Source: JALHFZ01 sp963674625 (lineage in GTDB: Bacteria > Synergistota > Synergistia > Synergistales > Aminobacteriaceae). Taken from it: a stretch of DNA of 64,000 nt. The notes under the pieces were generated by a model. The model did not search any database, was not told where the DNA came from, and saw only the letters and a list, made by a program, of their open reading frames with translations. Below are positions 16,949-26,079 of the stretch, in pieces. The position numbers and the translations under genes are program-made. The stretch covers positions 1,488,001-1,552,000 of the forward strand of contig CAXXXO010000004.1 of NCBI GenBank assembly GCA_963674625.2, in the 5' to 3' direction. Every line of letters begins with the position of its first letter. Position 1 is the stretch's first letter.

Positions 16949-17303
16949 AAACATCCCCGGATCTCCGGGATTCTTTGAAAAGAGCGGGGAAGAAAAAAGA
17001 AATTCTCCTGTTCGGAAAGAACCTTCAAAAGAAGTGGAGTTCAGCATCTCCGTGCGTTTTCTCGTGCCTTTTGAAGGGGGCATCAATTTCGTCAGGCAGT
17101 TCGAACTGATTCCCGGCGAAACGGTCACGGAATTCTTTGCCCGAAAGAGGAGTCTTTCAAACTGGGAGGAAATAGTGAGCCATCTCTGGGAATATTACGC
17201 GGTGACCCTGAACGAAAGACTGCTTTCAAGAAATTCCGCCGGGGAGTTGGTTTTGACCGCAGGAGACAGGCTTCTTGTCTTCGCAGCCCTGATTGGCGGA
17301 TAA
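16926..17303 (+). CDS. MoaD/ThiS-like ubiquitin-fold protein of the AOR operon
   Basis: The protein ends with LVFAALIGG, so it has the bare C-terminal Gly-Gly needed for adenylation and thiocarboxylate formation in MoaD/ThiS proteins. The core (VEFSISVRFL to GDRLLVFAALIGG) is about 90 residues. The start is uncertain: a TTG at 16926 overlaps the FAH gene, and a GTG at 17034 would give only the core. MoaD supplies sulfur for the dithiolene of pterin cofactors; dedicated MoaD-like proteins often accompany tungsten AOR genes. The AOR gene begins about 60 bases downstream. The assignment rests on the terminus, size and neighbour. Confidence 0.7.
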   Translation: MFRSPLTENIPGSPGFFEKSGEEKRNSPVRKEPSKEVEFSISVRFLVPFEGGINFVRQFELIPGETVTEFFARKRSLSNWEEIVSHLWEYYAVTLNERLLSRNSAGELVLTAGDRLLVFAALIGG

Positions 17304-17364
17304 CCTTGTGAAAGCCGGCGCGGATACTCATTTGAAGCAAAGTGTCCGGAAGGAGGACGAACGG

Positions 17365-19233
17365 ATGAAAACAGGCGGATATATGGGCAAGATTCTCTTT
17401 ATCGACCTCGGGCCCGGTACCCCTGAAGGTTTCGATTACCATACCGAACCGACGGATTTGGAGCTTTCAAGGAAGCTCATAGGAGGGCGTGGATACGGAG
17501 CTTATCTTCTCCACAGATACGCCCCGCAAAACGTCGAACCTTTTTCACCCGAAAACCCTTTTATCATCAGCACTGGTCCTCTGACCGGCACTCCCACCTA
17601 TGGTTCAAAATTCGTCTGCATAACAAAATCTCCTCTTACGGGAACATATTGCGATTCCTATTCGGGAGGCTCTCTCGCAGGAGACGTCAAGTTTGCAGGC
17701 TATGACCACATAGTCATCCGGGGCAAGGCTGAAAGGCCTTCCTATATCTGCATCGACGACGACAGGGTGTCTCTCCGGGACGCCGCCGGCCTGTGGGGAA
17801 GATCTGCCTATGAAACGGAAGATCTTCTTCAGAAGGAGCTCGGTTCAGATTTCAGCATCATGACCATTGGAATAGGAGGAGAAAACGGCGTGCTTTATGC
17901 CTGCCTGAACACCGACTATTACCATCAGTCGGGAAGAGGGGGCAACGGAGCCGTCTTCGGATCGAAGAACCTCAAAGCCATTGCGGTGAGAGGCACAAAA
18001 AGCATTCCCGTAGCCGACGTCAAGGGACTCGATGCCTTCAGAAAGCGAATGGAAAGCAGCCGCAACCGGTCTCCCATGTCCGCCTTTCGGGAGCGGTACG
18101 GCACGACCTATACGACGGTCTCTTCGGTACGGGCAGGATGCCTTCCCACGAGGAATTTTCAGGAGGGAACCTTTGAAGGCGGCGCGGAAAACATCAACGC
18201 TTTTGCCTTTCGAGACAAAATGTGGAAATCCGATCACGGGTGTCTCGGGTGCCAGTCTCCGTGCGGAAAATACATGACAGCGAAGAAGGGGGCCGTCAAG
18301 CTCGTCGGTCCCGAATACGAGACGATCGCTCTTCTCGGTTCGGACGTGGGCGTGGATGACCCGGAGATGATCGCCGCCTACAACGTCATGTGCGATGAAT
18401 TCGGAATCGACACCATCAGCACCGGCAATGCCATTGCCTTTGCCATGGAATGCTTCGAAAAGGGTTTTCTGACTCTCGGGGACACCGGCGGCATCGACCT
18501 CCGCTTCGGCAATAAGGAAGGGGTGGCCGAGATGATCGGCAAAATTGCGAGGCGGGAAAAAGGACTTGGAGATATGCTCGCAGACGGGGTAAAGAGGGCA
18601 GCCGAAAAGATCGGGCATGACTCTTCCCGGTTTGCCATGCACGTAAAAGGAATGGAGCTGGCCGGATACGATCCCCGCTCCGCCTTCGCCATGGGTCTGG
18701 CCTACGCCGTGAATACCCGGGGAGGATGCCACCGACGGGCGAAACCCATTGAGGTCAATCTGAGCAAGTACAAATACGATCAGTTCGGCTCCGAAGGAAA
18801 TGCCCTCATCGTGAAAAATCTTCAGGATTTCAGGGAATCAGTGCACTGCGCCTGTCTGTGCGATGCGGAGCTCCGCTTCAGTTTCGAGGCTACATTGACC
18901 GAGGTTGCCGAGATCATGCATCTCGTGACGGGATGGGAAACGACGGCGTCCGATCTTAAACTCCTTGCCGACAGGGTTTACACGCTGATCAGAAGCTTCA
19001 ATGCGAGGGAAGGATTCGGAAGAAAGGACGACTCCCTGCCAGGGCGGGCCCTGAACGAACCGCTCCCCGATGGTCCGGCAAAGGGGAAAATCATGACCCA
19101 GGAAACGCTGGACAGGATGCTCGACGATTACTACGAACTCAGACGATGGGACAGCGTCACCGGCAACCCTACCAGAGAGACCCTGGAATGGCTGGAAATT
19201 CTTGACATAGTGGATCCTGCGGTCCTGGCGTGA
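17365..19233 (+). CDS. tungsten-dependent aldehyde:ferredoxin oxidoreductase family protein
   Basis: A 622-residue protein of standard AOR length. It begins with GKILFIDLGPG and has the N-terminal tungstopterin-binding domain (LIGGRGYGAYLL, ISTGPLTGTPTYGS). The [4Fe-4S] cluster is bound by Cys in GCLGCQSPCG (about residues 293-301) and a later Cys near CACLCDAEL (about 500). The AOR family oxidises aldehydes to acids and reduces ferredoxin in the cytoplasm. ATG at 17365 follows GGAGG by eight bases. A four-cluster ferredoxin gene follows 13 bases later, and an alcohol dehydrogenase lies further along. Some members act on aromatic acids or sugars aldehydes; the substrate here is open. Confidence 0.93.
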   Translation: MKTGGYMGKILFIDLGPGTPEGFDYHTEPTDLELSRKLIGGRGYGAYLLHRYAPQNVEPFSPENPFIISTGPLTGTPTYGSKFVCITKSPLTGTYCDSYSGGSLAGDVKFAGYDHIVIRGKAERPSYICIDDDRVSLRDAAGLWGRSAYETEDLLQKELGSDFSIMTIGIGGENGVLYACLNTDYYHQSGRGGNGAVFGSKNLKAIAVRGTKSIPVADVKGLDAFRKRMESSRNRSPMSAFRERYGTTYTTVSSVRAGCLPTRNFQEGTFEGGAENINAFAFRDKMWKSDHGCLGCQSPCGKYMTAKKGAVKLVGPEYETIALLGSDVGVDDPEMIAAYNVMCDEFGIDTISTGNAIAFAMECFEKGFLTLGDTGGIDLRFGNKEGVAEMIGKIARREKGLGDMLADGVKRAAEKIGHDSSRFAMHVKGMELAGYDPRSAFAMGLAYAVNTRGGCHRRAKPIEVNLSKYKYDQFGSEGNALIVKNLQDFRESVHCACLCDAELRFSFEATLTEVAEIMHLVTGWETTASDLKLLADRVYTLIRSFNAREGFGRKDDSLPGRALNEPLPDGPAKGKIMTQETLDRMLDDYYELRRWDSVTGNPTRETLEWLEILDIVDPAVLA

Positions 19234-19246
19234 AGGAGGAGCGGCT

Positions 19247-19696
19247 TTGACAAAACCTCATATTCAGGTGAACCCCCAGTATTGCACCGGCTGCCGTACC
19301 TGCGAACTTGTCTGCTCCGCCCGGCATCTTGGCAATGCAGTCAATCCGAAGCTTTCGCGAATACGGATCGAGTCGGAAAAAAGGGAGAACAGGAATTTCC
19401 CCAAAGTCTGCATTCAATGCGAGGAAAGCTACTGTATGCAGGCCTGTCCCGTCAAGCCGGAAAAGGCCATCAGGATCGATCCTGAACTGGGAATTCCGGT
19501 GATCGACGAAGATCTGTGCATAGGGTGCCGGGCATGCGTGAAAAGCTGCCCCTATGGGCTGGTGTTTTTTGACGAAAAGAACAAGAAAGCCCTGAAGTGC
19601 GATCTTTGCGGCGGAAAGCCGCAATGCGTGGAGGACTGCTGGATGAGAGCGCTGTCCTATTTCGAAGGGGACGGCGATTCCGGCGAGTCTTCGTAA
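19247..19696 (+). CDS. four-cluster ferredoxin partner of AOR
   Basis: A 149-residue electron-transfer protein with four cysteine groups: CTGCRTCELVC, CIQCEESYCMQACP, CIGCRACVKSCP and CDLCGGKPQCVEDC. This is the HycB/DmsB-like pattern for four [4Fe-4S] clusters. The start is TTG at 19247 after AAGGAGGA. It is 13 bases after the AOR gene, and the pair resembles the AorB subunit of AOR complexes that carry electrons to ferredoxin or NAD. It has no twin-arginine signal, so the complex stays in the cytoplasm. Confidence 0.93.
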   Translation: MTKPHIQVNPQYCTGCRTCELVCSARHLGNAVNPKLSRIRIESEKRENRNFPKVCIQCEESYCMQACPVKPEKAIRIDPELGIPVIDEDLCIGCRACVKSCPYGLVFFDEKNKKALKCDLCGGKPQCVEDCWMRALSYFEGDGDSGESS

Positions 19697-19708
19697 AAAC
19701 GGCCACAA

Positions 19709-19738
19709 GCCGGCGTCTGTCGAGAGTCGACGGCCGGC
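19709..19738 (+). other. imperfect hairpin between ferredoxin and TAXI receptor genes
   Basis: GCCGGCGTCTGTCGA can pair with TCGACGGCCGGC with a bulge. There is no T run, so it may only stabilise or process mRNA between the AOR genes and the transporter. Confidence 0.25.
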
Positions 19739-19762
19739 ATATCTGGAAGGGAGGGAATTGGT

Positions 19763-20764
19763 TTGAAATCACGTTTTTGGAAAGTGCTCTGGCTGTGCGT
19801 GATTCTGGTATTCGTTATTGCGGGTGCGGGCCTGGCTGCTGACGAAAAGACGCAGTTCAAGTTCGGCGGCGGAACATCGGGAGGTCCGTGGTTTGTGGGT
19901 GTCGGCGGCGCCGTTCAGATGCTGAACGAGAAGCTGGCGGGCAAGTATGAGTTTACCTATGGGGCTTCGGCGGGATCGGTGGAAAATGTCCGCAGAATTA
20001 CCACCTACGAATACGACACGGGGTTCGCTCATTCAACCCAGCTCTGGGAGGCACAGAATTCGGAGGGTCTGTTCAAGGGGCAGCCTGCGGTTACAAACCT
20101 CAGACTTATCGCGCGCGTTTCCGATCTTAGCCATATCTGGGTCACCCTGAAGTCCTCCGGCATAAAAACCCTCTCCGACCTCGCAGACAAGAAAGTGAAT
20201 ATGGGACCTCCGGGCAGCGGCGGCCAGGTCAACTCCATGTACATTCTCAAAGCTCTCGGCCTGTTGGACAAGGTGAAGGCTCAGAATCTCACCTTTGACA
20301 GCGGCGCCCGCGGACTGGCTGACCGGCAGCTCGATGTCACCACGGGATCAGGCATTCCCTTTACCGTCCCTGCGATCACCGAGATAGCCCAGACGAATGA
20401 CATCATGTACATTCCGATGAACGACGAAGAGATCAAGAAAATCACTTCGAAATATCCCTTCTATTTCGTGGTAACGGCCCCGGCCGGCGTCGTTCGCGGC
20501 GTCGACAACCCCGTGCCGCTGATCATGTACAGCGCCTACTGGATCGTGAACGACAAGGTCTCCGACGAAGCGGTGAAGGCCATGCTCGAAGTGGTCACCG
20601 AGCCGGAGAACAAAAAGGCCCTGGCGAGCATTCAGAAAAACTGGGATGGCGTCAACGGCGATTTCAGCGGCGTTGCCAACCTCGGAATTCCCGTGAAGAA
20701 GGCAGCAGCCGAATTCTGGAAGGCAAAAGGATTCAAGATTCCGGAAGCCATCAAAGTGGACTAG
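19763..20764 (+). CDS. TAXI-family TRAP transporter solute receptor 1
   Basis: A 333-residue periplasmic binding protein. The signal peptide is clear (hydrophobic core WLCVILVFVIAGAG, cleavage after LAA). Mature features of the TAXI family are GGGTSGGPWF near the N-terminus and MGPPGSGGQVNS in the middle. TTG is the start, following GGGAGG. It delivers an organic anion, often a dicarboxylate or glutamate-like acid in this family, to the fused permease encoded 186 bases downstream. Its position behind AOR suggests that it imports the substrate of that pathway (inference). Confidence 0.93.
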   Translation: MKSRFWKVLWLCVILVFVIAGAGLAADEKTQFKFGGGTSGGPWFVGVGGAVQMLNEKLAGKYEFTYGASAGSVENVRRITTYEYDTGFAHSTQLWEAQNSEGLFKGQPAVTNLRLIARVSDLSHIWVTLKSSGIKTLSDLADKKVNMGPPGSGGQVNSMYILKALGLLDKVKAQNLTFDSGARGLADRQLDVTTGSGIPFTVPAITEIAQTNDIMYIPMNDEEIKKITSKYPFYFVVTAPAGVVRGVDNPVPLIMYSAYWIVNDKVSDEAVKAMLEVVTEPENKKALASIQKNWDGVNGDFSGVANLGIPVKKAAAEFWKAKGFKIPEAIKVD

Positions 20765-20950
20765 CGGAACCGTGGAGCCCGTCCTGCAGCGGAATCGAAG
20801 ATTTTCGGAGGAATATCTCCGAACGGAAGAACATATTCTTCTGCCCGAGGATTTCGGAGATCTGAGAGAGAAATGCGGACGGGCTTCATTCTTGACTCAA
20901 TCGAAAAGCAGGAAAGAAATGGGCAGTGAATATCCAAAGGAGGGAACAGC

Positions 20951-22879
20951 GTGTCAGTTGTCGTTGAAGGAGGAAAGTTCGTCCGTTTCGTAAGTCTGAT
21001 AACAGAAACGGCAGGGTCGAGAAAGCTTGAAGGAATTCATAAGCATCTGGCCTGGATAATTTCCCTGGGTTTCAGCGCATTTTATTTTTATACAGCTTTC
21101 TTCGGAATGCTTTCAGCATCATCTCATCTCGGAATTTATTTCATGCTGACCTTTGTTCTTACCTTTCTTTATTTCAAAAGAAGCAAATGTTCCCCGGATT
21201 GGCATCCGGAGATTTTCGACTATATTCTCGTTGCTGTCACAATCATCAGCCTGTGGTACTGGATTTTTCAGTATGATACGCTCATCATGCGTCTTGGCTG
21301 GCAGCCCGAACAGATGGTTGTCTTTCTCGGCATTGTAACCATTCTGCTGAGCCTCGAGGCCGCCCGCCGAGTTTCCGGCATCGTCATCCCGTTTATAGCC
21401 CTCGTTTTTCTGCTGTACGCCTATCTGGGCCCCTATATGCCCTCGGTCCTCAAGCACAGCGGATATCCGGTCTGGCGGATCGTCGAATTTTCATATATCA
21501 CGAACGAAGGAATGCTCGGCCAGATAACGAATATCTTCGCGTCCTACATTTTCATCTTCATCATCTTCGGAGCCTTTCTTGAAAAATCCGGACTTGGAGA
21601 ACTCTTTGTCGATACGTCTCTTGCCCTGACAGGACATTTGACGGGCGGGCCCGGCATCGTGGCGACTCTTGCCTGCGGCCTGATGGGGATGATATCGGGC
21701 AGTCCGGTGGCAAACGTTGTCACCACTGGCGCTTTTACCATCCCGCTGATGAAAAGGGTGGGCTACTCCGCCGAATTCTCCGGTGCAGTCTGCGCCGCGG
21801 CTTCCACGGGGGGGCAGTATATGCCCCCGGTGATGGGGGCGGCGGCCTTCATTCTGGCTGAATTCACGGGAACTCCCTATCTGAAGGTGGTTCTGATCAG
21901 CATCATTCCGGCGGTTCTCTATTTTGCGTCTGTAGGTCTCATGGTCTATCTGCGGGCGAAGAAAAAGGGACTTACCGGCATCGCGAAAAGCGAGCTCCCC
22001 TCCGTTGGTTCCGTACTGAAACGAGCCTATCTCTTTCTTCCCATAGCGATCATCATCTTCCTCATGGTGAAAGGGTATTCTCCCTTCTATGCCGCATGCT
22101 GGGGTACGATTGCCACTGTTTCCCTCTCCTGGTTTTCTCCGAGGACATTCATGTCGCCGAAAATGATCCTTCAATGCCTGGCGAACGGAGCGAAAAGCTC
22201 CCTTCCCGTGGGAGCCCTGGCCGGCTGTCTCGGAGTCGTTCTGGCCATGTCTCTTCTCACCGGGCTGCCGTCCCTTCTTTCAGGGGCGCTGACGAAACTC
22301 TCCTTCGGCTCTCTTCCGCTACTCATTTTCTGGCTGATCGTCTGCGGATACATCATCGGCATGGGCTTGCCTGCCACTCCGGCCTATCTTATACTTTCCC
22401 TTTTCGGCGTTCCCGCCCTGGCGAAGCTGGGAGTGGTGCCCCTTGCCGCTCATCTGATCGTCTTCTGGGTCGCAGTCAGTTCCGTTATTACTCCTCCTGT
22501 GGCTCTGGCCGCAATGGCTGCAGCTTCAATCTCGGGGGGAAATTTCTACACGACAGGATTTATGTCGGTCAAGCTGGGGTCATGGCTTTTCCTCATGCCC
22601 TATCTTTTTGTCTATACTCCTCTTCTGATGCCTGAAGGCTTCAATCTGCAGGTCGCCATAAGCGTTTTCACCGCGCTGTGCGGTCTTATCGCCTGGGCTT
22701 CCGCCGTGGAAGGATATATGCTGAAGCCCCTCGACGCAAAGGAACGGGTGGCATTGTTCGCATCAGCCTTTTTACTGCTCTATGCGGGGGGGATCACCGA
22801 CATTATCGGCTTTGTCATTCTCGCCGCTATTGCCCTGAATCAGAAATTTGTTTTCAGAAAAGGAATGAGCCATTCGTAA
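20951..22879 (+). CDS. TRAP transporter fused permease (DctQM) 1
   Basis: A 642-residue integral membrane protein with about 16 helices, the TAXI-type fusion of the small DctQ and large DctM units. Typical DctM signatures are GGQYMPPVMGAAAFILAEF and the paired GMGLPATPAYLI segment. GTG is the start, preceded by AAGGAGGG. It imports an organic acid using a sodium or proton gradient with receptor 1. A C-terminal region of about four helices after the DctM core is typical of this fused family. The alcohol dehydrogenase gene follows after about 100 bases. Confidence 0.93.
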   Translation: MSVVVEGGKFVRFVSLITETAGSRKLEGIHKHLAWIISLGFSAFYFYTAFFGMLSASSHLGIYFMLTFVLTFLYFKRSKCSPDWHPEIFDYILVAVTIISLWYWIFQYDTLIMRLGWQPEQMVVFLGIVTILLSLEAARRVSGIVIPFIALVFLLYAYLGPYMPSVLKHSGYPVWRIVEFSYITNEGMLGQITNIFASYIFIFIIFGAFLEKSGLGELFVDTSLALTGHLTGGPGIVATLACGLMGMISGSPVANVVTTGAFTIPLMKRVGYSAEFSGAVCAAASTGGQYMPPVMGAAAFILAEFTGTPYLKVVLISIIPAVLYFASVGLMVYLRAKKKGLTGIAKSELPSVGSVLKRAYLFLPIAIIIFLMVKGYSPFYAACWGTIATVSLSWFSPRTFMSPKMILQCLANGAKSSLPVGALAGCLGVVLAMSLLTGLPSLLSGALTKLSFGSLPLLIFWLIVCGYIIGMGLPATPAYLILSLFGVPALAKLGVVPLAAHLIVFWVAVSSVITPPVALAAMAAASISGGNFYTTGFMSVKLGSWLFLMPYLFVYTPLLMPEGFNLQVAISVFTALCGLIAWASAVEGYMLKPLDAKERVALFASAFLLLYAGGITDIIGFVILAAIALNQKFVFRKGMSHS

Positions 22880-22981
22880 AAAAATATTTTCCGGATTCGA
22901 CAAAGTAAAAGCCAAATATTTCATCCCCTGAACAGGGATTTCAGAAGTGCAAATTTCATTTACCCATAAGGAGGAGTCAAA

Positions 22982-24160
22982 ATGTGGCAGCAGATACCCT
23001 TTGCGACACCGGATATTCTGTTTGGAATGGATACGGTTTCCCAGACTGGGGAAAAGGTAAAAAAACTCGATGGGAAACGGGCCTTAATCATCACGGGGCC
23101 CTCGGTCAAGGCCTCGGGTGCCCTTGAAAAGGTCCTGGAATCGATCAAAAAAGAGGGAATCGACTGCGATGTGAATGTTCAGCAGCGATCCACCTCCGAA
23201 CCTACGACAGAGCTCGCTGAAGAGGTGGCGAAGTATATATCCGACGGCAATTTCGATGTGATCATCGGTGTCGGCGGCGGAAGCATCATGGATGTGGCGA
23301 AAATGTCATCCGTTCTCACCACGAACCCCGGGAAGACCAGGGATTATTTCGGAAAGGGCAAGGTGGCCAGACGGGGCCGTCCCACGATCATGATTCCCAC
23401 CACATCGGGAACGGGGTCCGAGGTGACGAAACACGCCATATTCCTCGATCAGGAGAATAACGTCAAGAAGGCCGTCGCGTCCGACGCTCTTCTTCCGAAC
23501 GTCGCCATCGTCGACCCGATGCTCACCGTATCGAGCCCCCGCAAGGTCACGAGCGCCTCGGGATTTGACGCATGGCTTCATGCAGCCGAGCCCTTCCTCT
23601 CCAAAAACGCGAATCCCATAACCGACGCTCTGTCTCTCGAAGCGGTCCGGATCACCACGAAATATCTCGGAGTGGCATGGTCCGATCCGAACGACCTCGA
23701 GGCACGCTATCAAATGTCCCTCGGCTCCCTCATGGCTGGGATGGTCCTCAACAATGCGGGAACGAGTCTTGTCCATGCACTTGCCTACCCGATCGGAGGA
23801 GAGTATCACGCAGTGCACGGTGTCTCCCTGAGCGTTCTGCTCGTGTCATGCTTCAAGGCGATCGCCGCATCGAAAGGCCCCCGGCTTATTCAGCTCGCTG
23901 AAGCCATGGGAGAGAACATGGAGGGCCTTTCCGTCCGGGAAGGGGTTGAAGTCGCCCTCGACGCTATGGCATACTTCATGATGAGCGTGGACCTCCCCAT
24001 CTGTCTTACCGATGTGGGAATCACGGACCGCTCCGCGGTAGGCCGGTGGGCCCAGGCGGGATGGAACGAACGCCGCCTTCTCGGCCGGTGTGCCCGGGAT
24101 CTTACAGTAGACGACATCGCCGCAATTTACGAGGACTCTTTCGACCCCCGGATCTGCTGA
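22982..24160 (+). CDS. iron-containing alcohol dehydrogenase (type III)
   Basis: A 392-residue protein. It has the nucleotide-binding GVGGGSIMD motif (about residue 98), PTTSGTGSEVT, and the metal site Asp/His in SGFDAWLHAAE and His/His in HALAYPIGGEYHAVHG. Family members oxidise alcohols or reduce aldehydes with NAD(P). The ATG follows AAGGAGG. It is placed between TRAP system 1 and a GntR regulator, so it probably handles an alcohol or aldehyde linked to AOR. The substrate is not predictable, and the metal could be Fe or Zn. Confidence 0.92.
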   Translation: MWQQIPFATPDILFGMDTVSQTGEKVKKLDGKRALIITGPSVKASGALEKVLESIKKEGIDCDVNVQQRSTSEPTTELAEEVAKYISDGNFDVIIGVGGGSIMDVAKMSSVLTTNPGKTRDYFGKGKVARRGRPTIMIPTTSGTGSEVTKHAIFLDQENNVKKAVASDALLPNVAIVDPMLTVSSPRKVTSASGFDAWLHAAEPFLSKNANPITDALSLEAVRITTKYLGVAWSDPNDLEARYQMSLGSLMAGMVLNNAGTSLVHALAYPIGGEYHAVHGVSLSVLLVSCFKAIAASKGPRLIQLAEAMGENMEGLSVREGVEVALDAMAYFMMSVDLPICLTDVGITDRSAVGRWAQAGWNERRLLGRCARDLTVDDIAAIYEDSFDPRIC

Positions 24161-24189
24161 TCCTCGTCCCATTTTTCAAGGAGGTTCTC

Positions 24190-24882
24190 ATGAATTACAA
24201 GCAGCTTCCCGAAATGCAGCAGATGGCGCGCAGGGTGTGCGATGCCACTCGTGAGATGATTCTCGACGGCCAGATCGAAGAGGGGCAGCGAATCACCGAG
24301 GCCTTTCTCTCCGATCTGTTCCGCGTCAGCCGCTCTCCTATCCGTGAAGCCTTGAGGATGCTGGCCTACGAGGGATTCGTCGAACTTTTGCCCTATCGGG
24401 GAGCGAGGGTATCCGTCATTCACCGAAAGAACGTACAGGAGCACTACCAGCTGAAGGGAATGCTCGACGGATACGGCTGTTATCTTGCGGCTGGGACCTT
24501 TGAGAAGGAAGACCTCGATGCCCTTGCCCAGAACATCGAGGAGACGGTCCGCCATATTGAAAATCGCGATGAGGACGGTATGAGGGCTGTGAACACCGCC
24601 TTTCACGGCCAGATAATTGAGGGAGCGGACAACACGATGCTCTCCCAGTATTACGACAGCCTGTCACAGAATCTGAGGCGGTACGCCGAACTGTCCCTGG
24701 GCGACGATGCTCATTGGAGCCACGTACTGGACGAACATCGGGCGATCTACGGCGCGCTCTGCAGAAAAGATGCTCTCGGCGCCTTCGAAGCGGCGAACGG
24801 CCATGCCCTCGAGGCCATGAAACGAGTGATGAAGAAGATTTCCGCGGCTGGCGAGGTGCCGGTGGCATCAGGCGCGGAGTGA
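24190..24882 (+). CDS. GntR-family (FadR/FCD subfamily) transcriptional regulator
   Basis: About 230 residues. The N-terminal winged helix reads ITEAFLSDLFRVSRSPIREALRML, the GntR signature; the C-terminal FCD domain has the conserved Asp (EHYQLKGMLDGYG) and His residues (NTAFHGQIIEGA, DEHRAIYGAL) that bind a metal and organic acid. ATG 24190 follows a full AAGGAGG. It lies between the dehydrogenase and TRAP system 2 and probably responds to a carboxylate that these proteins import or metabolise. I see no clear operator for it. Confidence 0.92.
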   Translation: MNYKQLPEMQQMARRVCDATREMILDGQIEEGQRITEAFLSDLFRVSRSPIREALRMLAYEGFVELLPYRGARVSVIHRKNVQEHYQLKGMLDGYGCYLAAGTFEKEDLDALAQNIEETVRHIENRDEDGMRAVNTAFHGQIIEGADNTMLSQYYDSLSQNLRRYAELSLGDDAHWSHVLDEHRAIYGALCRKDALGAFEAANGHALEAMKRVMKKISAAGEVPVASGAE

Positions 24883-24996
24883 GCCGGCGGAAAGTCGTTC
24901 CATGAAGCGGCAAAAAAAAGGCTTTTGTTCCCGAGGTTGTTCCACCGGAAATAAGAAACACGGGTGTGCGAAGAACCGATACGAGGAGGGATTCAT

Positions 24997-25986
24997 GTGA
25001 GAAGAGGGAACACCGCAAAAGGGATTGTGCTTTTCGTACTGTGCGTCATGGGATTGGCGGCCATTATGGCCGGAACGGCCGCGGCGGCGAGCGATCCCCA
25101 GAACATTTCCTGGGGCGGCTCGGCTCCCGGAGGCGTCATGTACTACATCGTCGGCACCGGAGGCACTGTCATCACCAGGGAACTGCCCCAGTACAACATC
25201 ACCCAGGTTTCCACCGGCGGCTCCACGGAGAACGCAAAGCGCCTCGTCAAGGGAGAGCTGGATATGGGCATCGTCTATGGAGCCCATGTCTATCAGGCCC
25301 TCAACCAGGAAGAGGGATTCGCCAACGGCCCGAAGGGAACCATGCTTCAGGGCGTGGCAAAACTCTACTCGGCTCCGGCCTACTTCGTGACGACTCCCGA
25401 TTCAGGCATCAAGTCCATGTCCGATCTGGCGGGCAAATCCGTCGCCATAGGACCTCCAGGCTCTGGAACCGTCTTCAACAGCCAGAAGATCCTCACGGCC
25501 CTCGGCCTGATGGATAAAATAAAGCCGAGCCAGCTGACCTTCGCCGACGCCTCCAGGGCCATGGCAAACGGACAGATCGACTGCTTCGCCCAGTCCTCCT
25601 CACCTGCCGCTGCGGTGAAGGAGCTTGCCGAGAGCCCCAAGGGAGCCTACGTTATTCCCTACACCAAGGAAGAAATGGCCGCAATTATAAAGTACGCTCC
25701 CTATTTCTTCGAAGGGACCATGCCTGCGGGAACATATAAGGGAGTACCGGAAATGACCCTTCCGATGCTCACCGTCTACTGGGTTGCCCACGAACGGGTG
25801 CCCGCGAAGGTCATCTCGGATATTCTGGAAGTCGTCTACAAGGATGACATCAAAAAGGAGCTTGCCCAGGGATACAAGAGCTGGAGCGGCCTTGCTCCGG
25901 ATACGAAGGCTTTTCTCGGTCTCGGAGCGAAAATGCATCCCGGCGCGGAAGCCTACTATAAATCGAAAGGCCTTTGGCAGGAATAG
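24997..25986 (+). CDS. TAXI-family TRAP transporter solute receptor 2
   Basis: About 329 residues from GTG 24997, six bases after GAGGAGGG. There is a signal peptide (IVLFVLCVMGLAAIMAG, cleavage near AAA-SDP). TAXI signatures are WGGSAPGGVMYYIVG at the start of the mature protein and IGPPGSGTVFNSQ in the middle. It differs substantially from receptor 1, so it is not a recent duplicate and probably binds another organic acid. It is followed after 93 bases by its own fused permease. Confidence 0.93.
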   Translation: MRRGNTAKGIVLFVLCVMGLAAIMAGTAAAASDPQNISWGGSAPGGVMYYIVGTGGTVITRELPQYNITQVSTGGSTENAKRLVKGELDMGIVYGAHVYQALNQEEGFANGPKGTMLQGVAKLYSAPAYFVTTPDSGIKSMSDLAGKSVAIGPPGSGTVFNSQKILTALGLMDKIKPSQLTFADASRAMANGQIDCFAQSSSPAAAVKELAESPKGAYVIPYTKEEMAAIIKYAPYFFEGTMPAGTYKGVPEMTLPMLTVYWVAHERVPAKVISDILEVVYKDDIKKELAQGYKSWSGLAPDTKAFLGLGAKMHPGAEAYYKSKGLWQE

Positions 25987-26079
25987 CATCGGCGCGGCAG
26001 AAGGCAGCGGCGGTCGTCTTTGTCACCGGCGGCCGCCGCTTTTCGATTGTACGGCGCAATTTCAGGGGGGCAAATATCT

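Noticed and set aside
20772..20993. 73-codon frame between TRAP receptor 1 and permease 1
   Set aside because: Overlaps the permease start in another frame, lacks a ribosome site and matches nothing.
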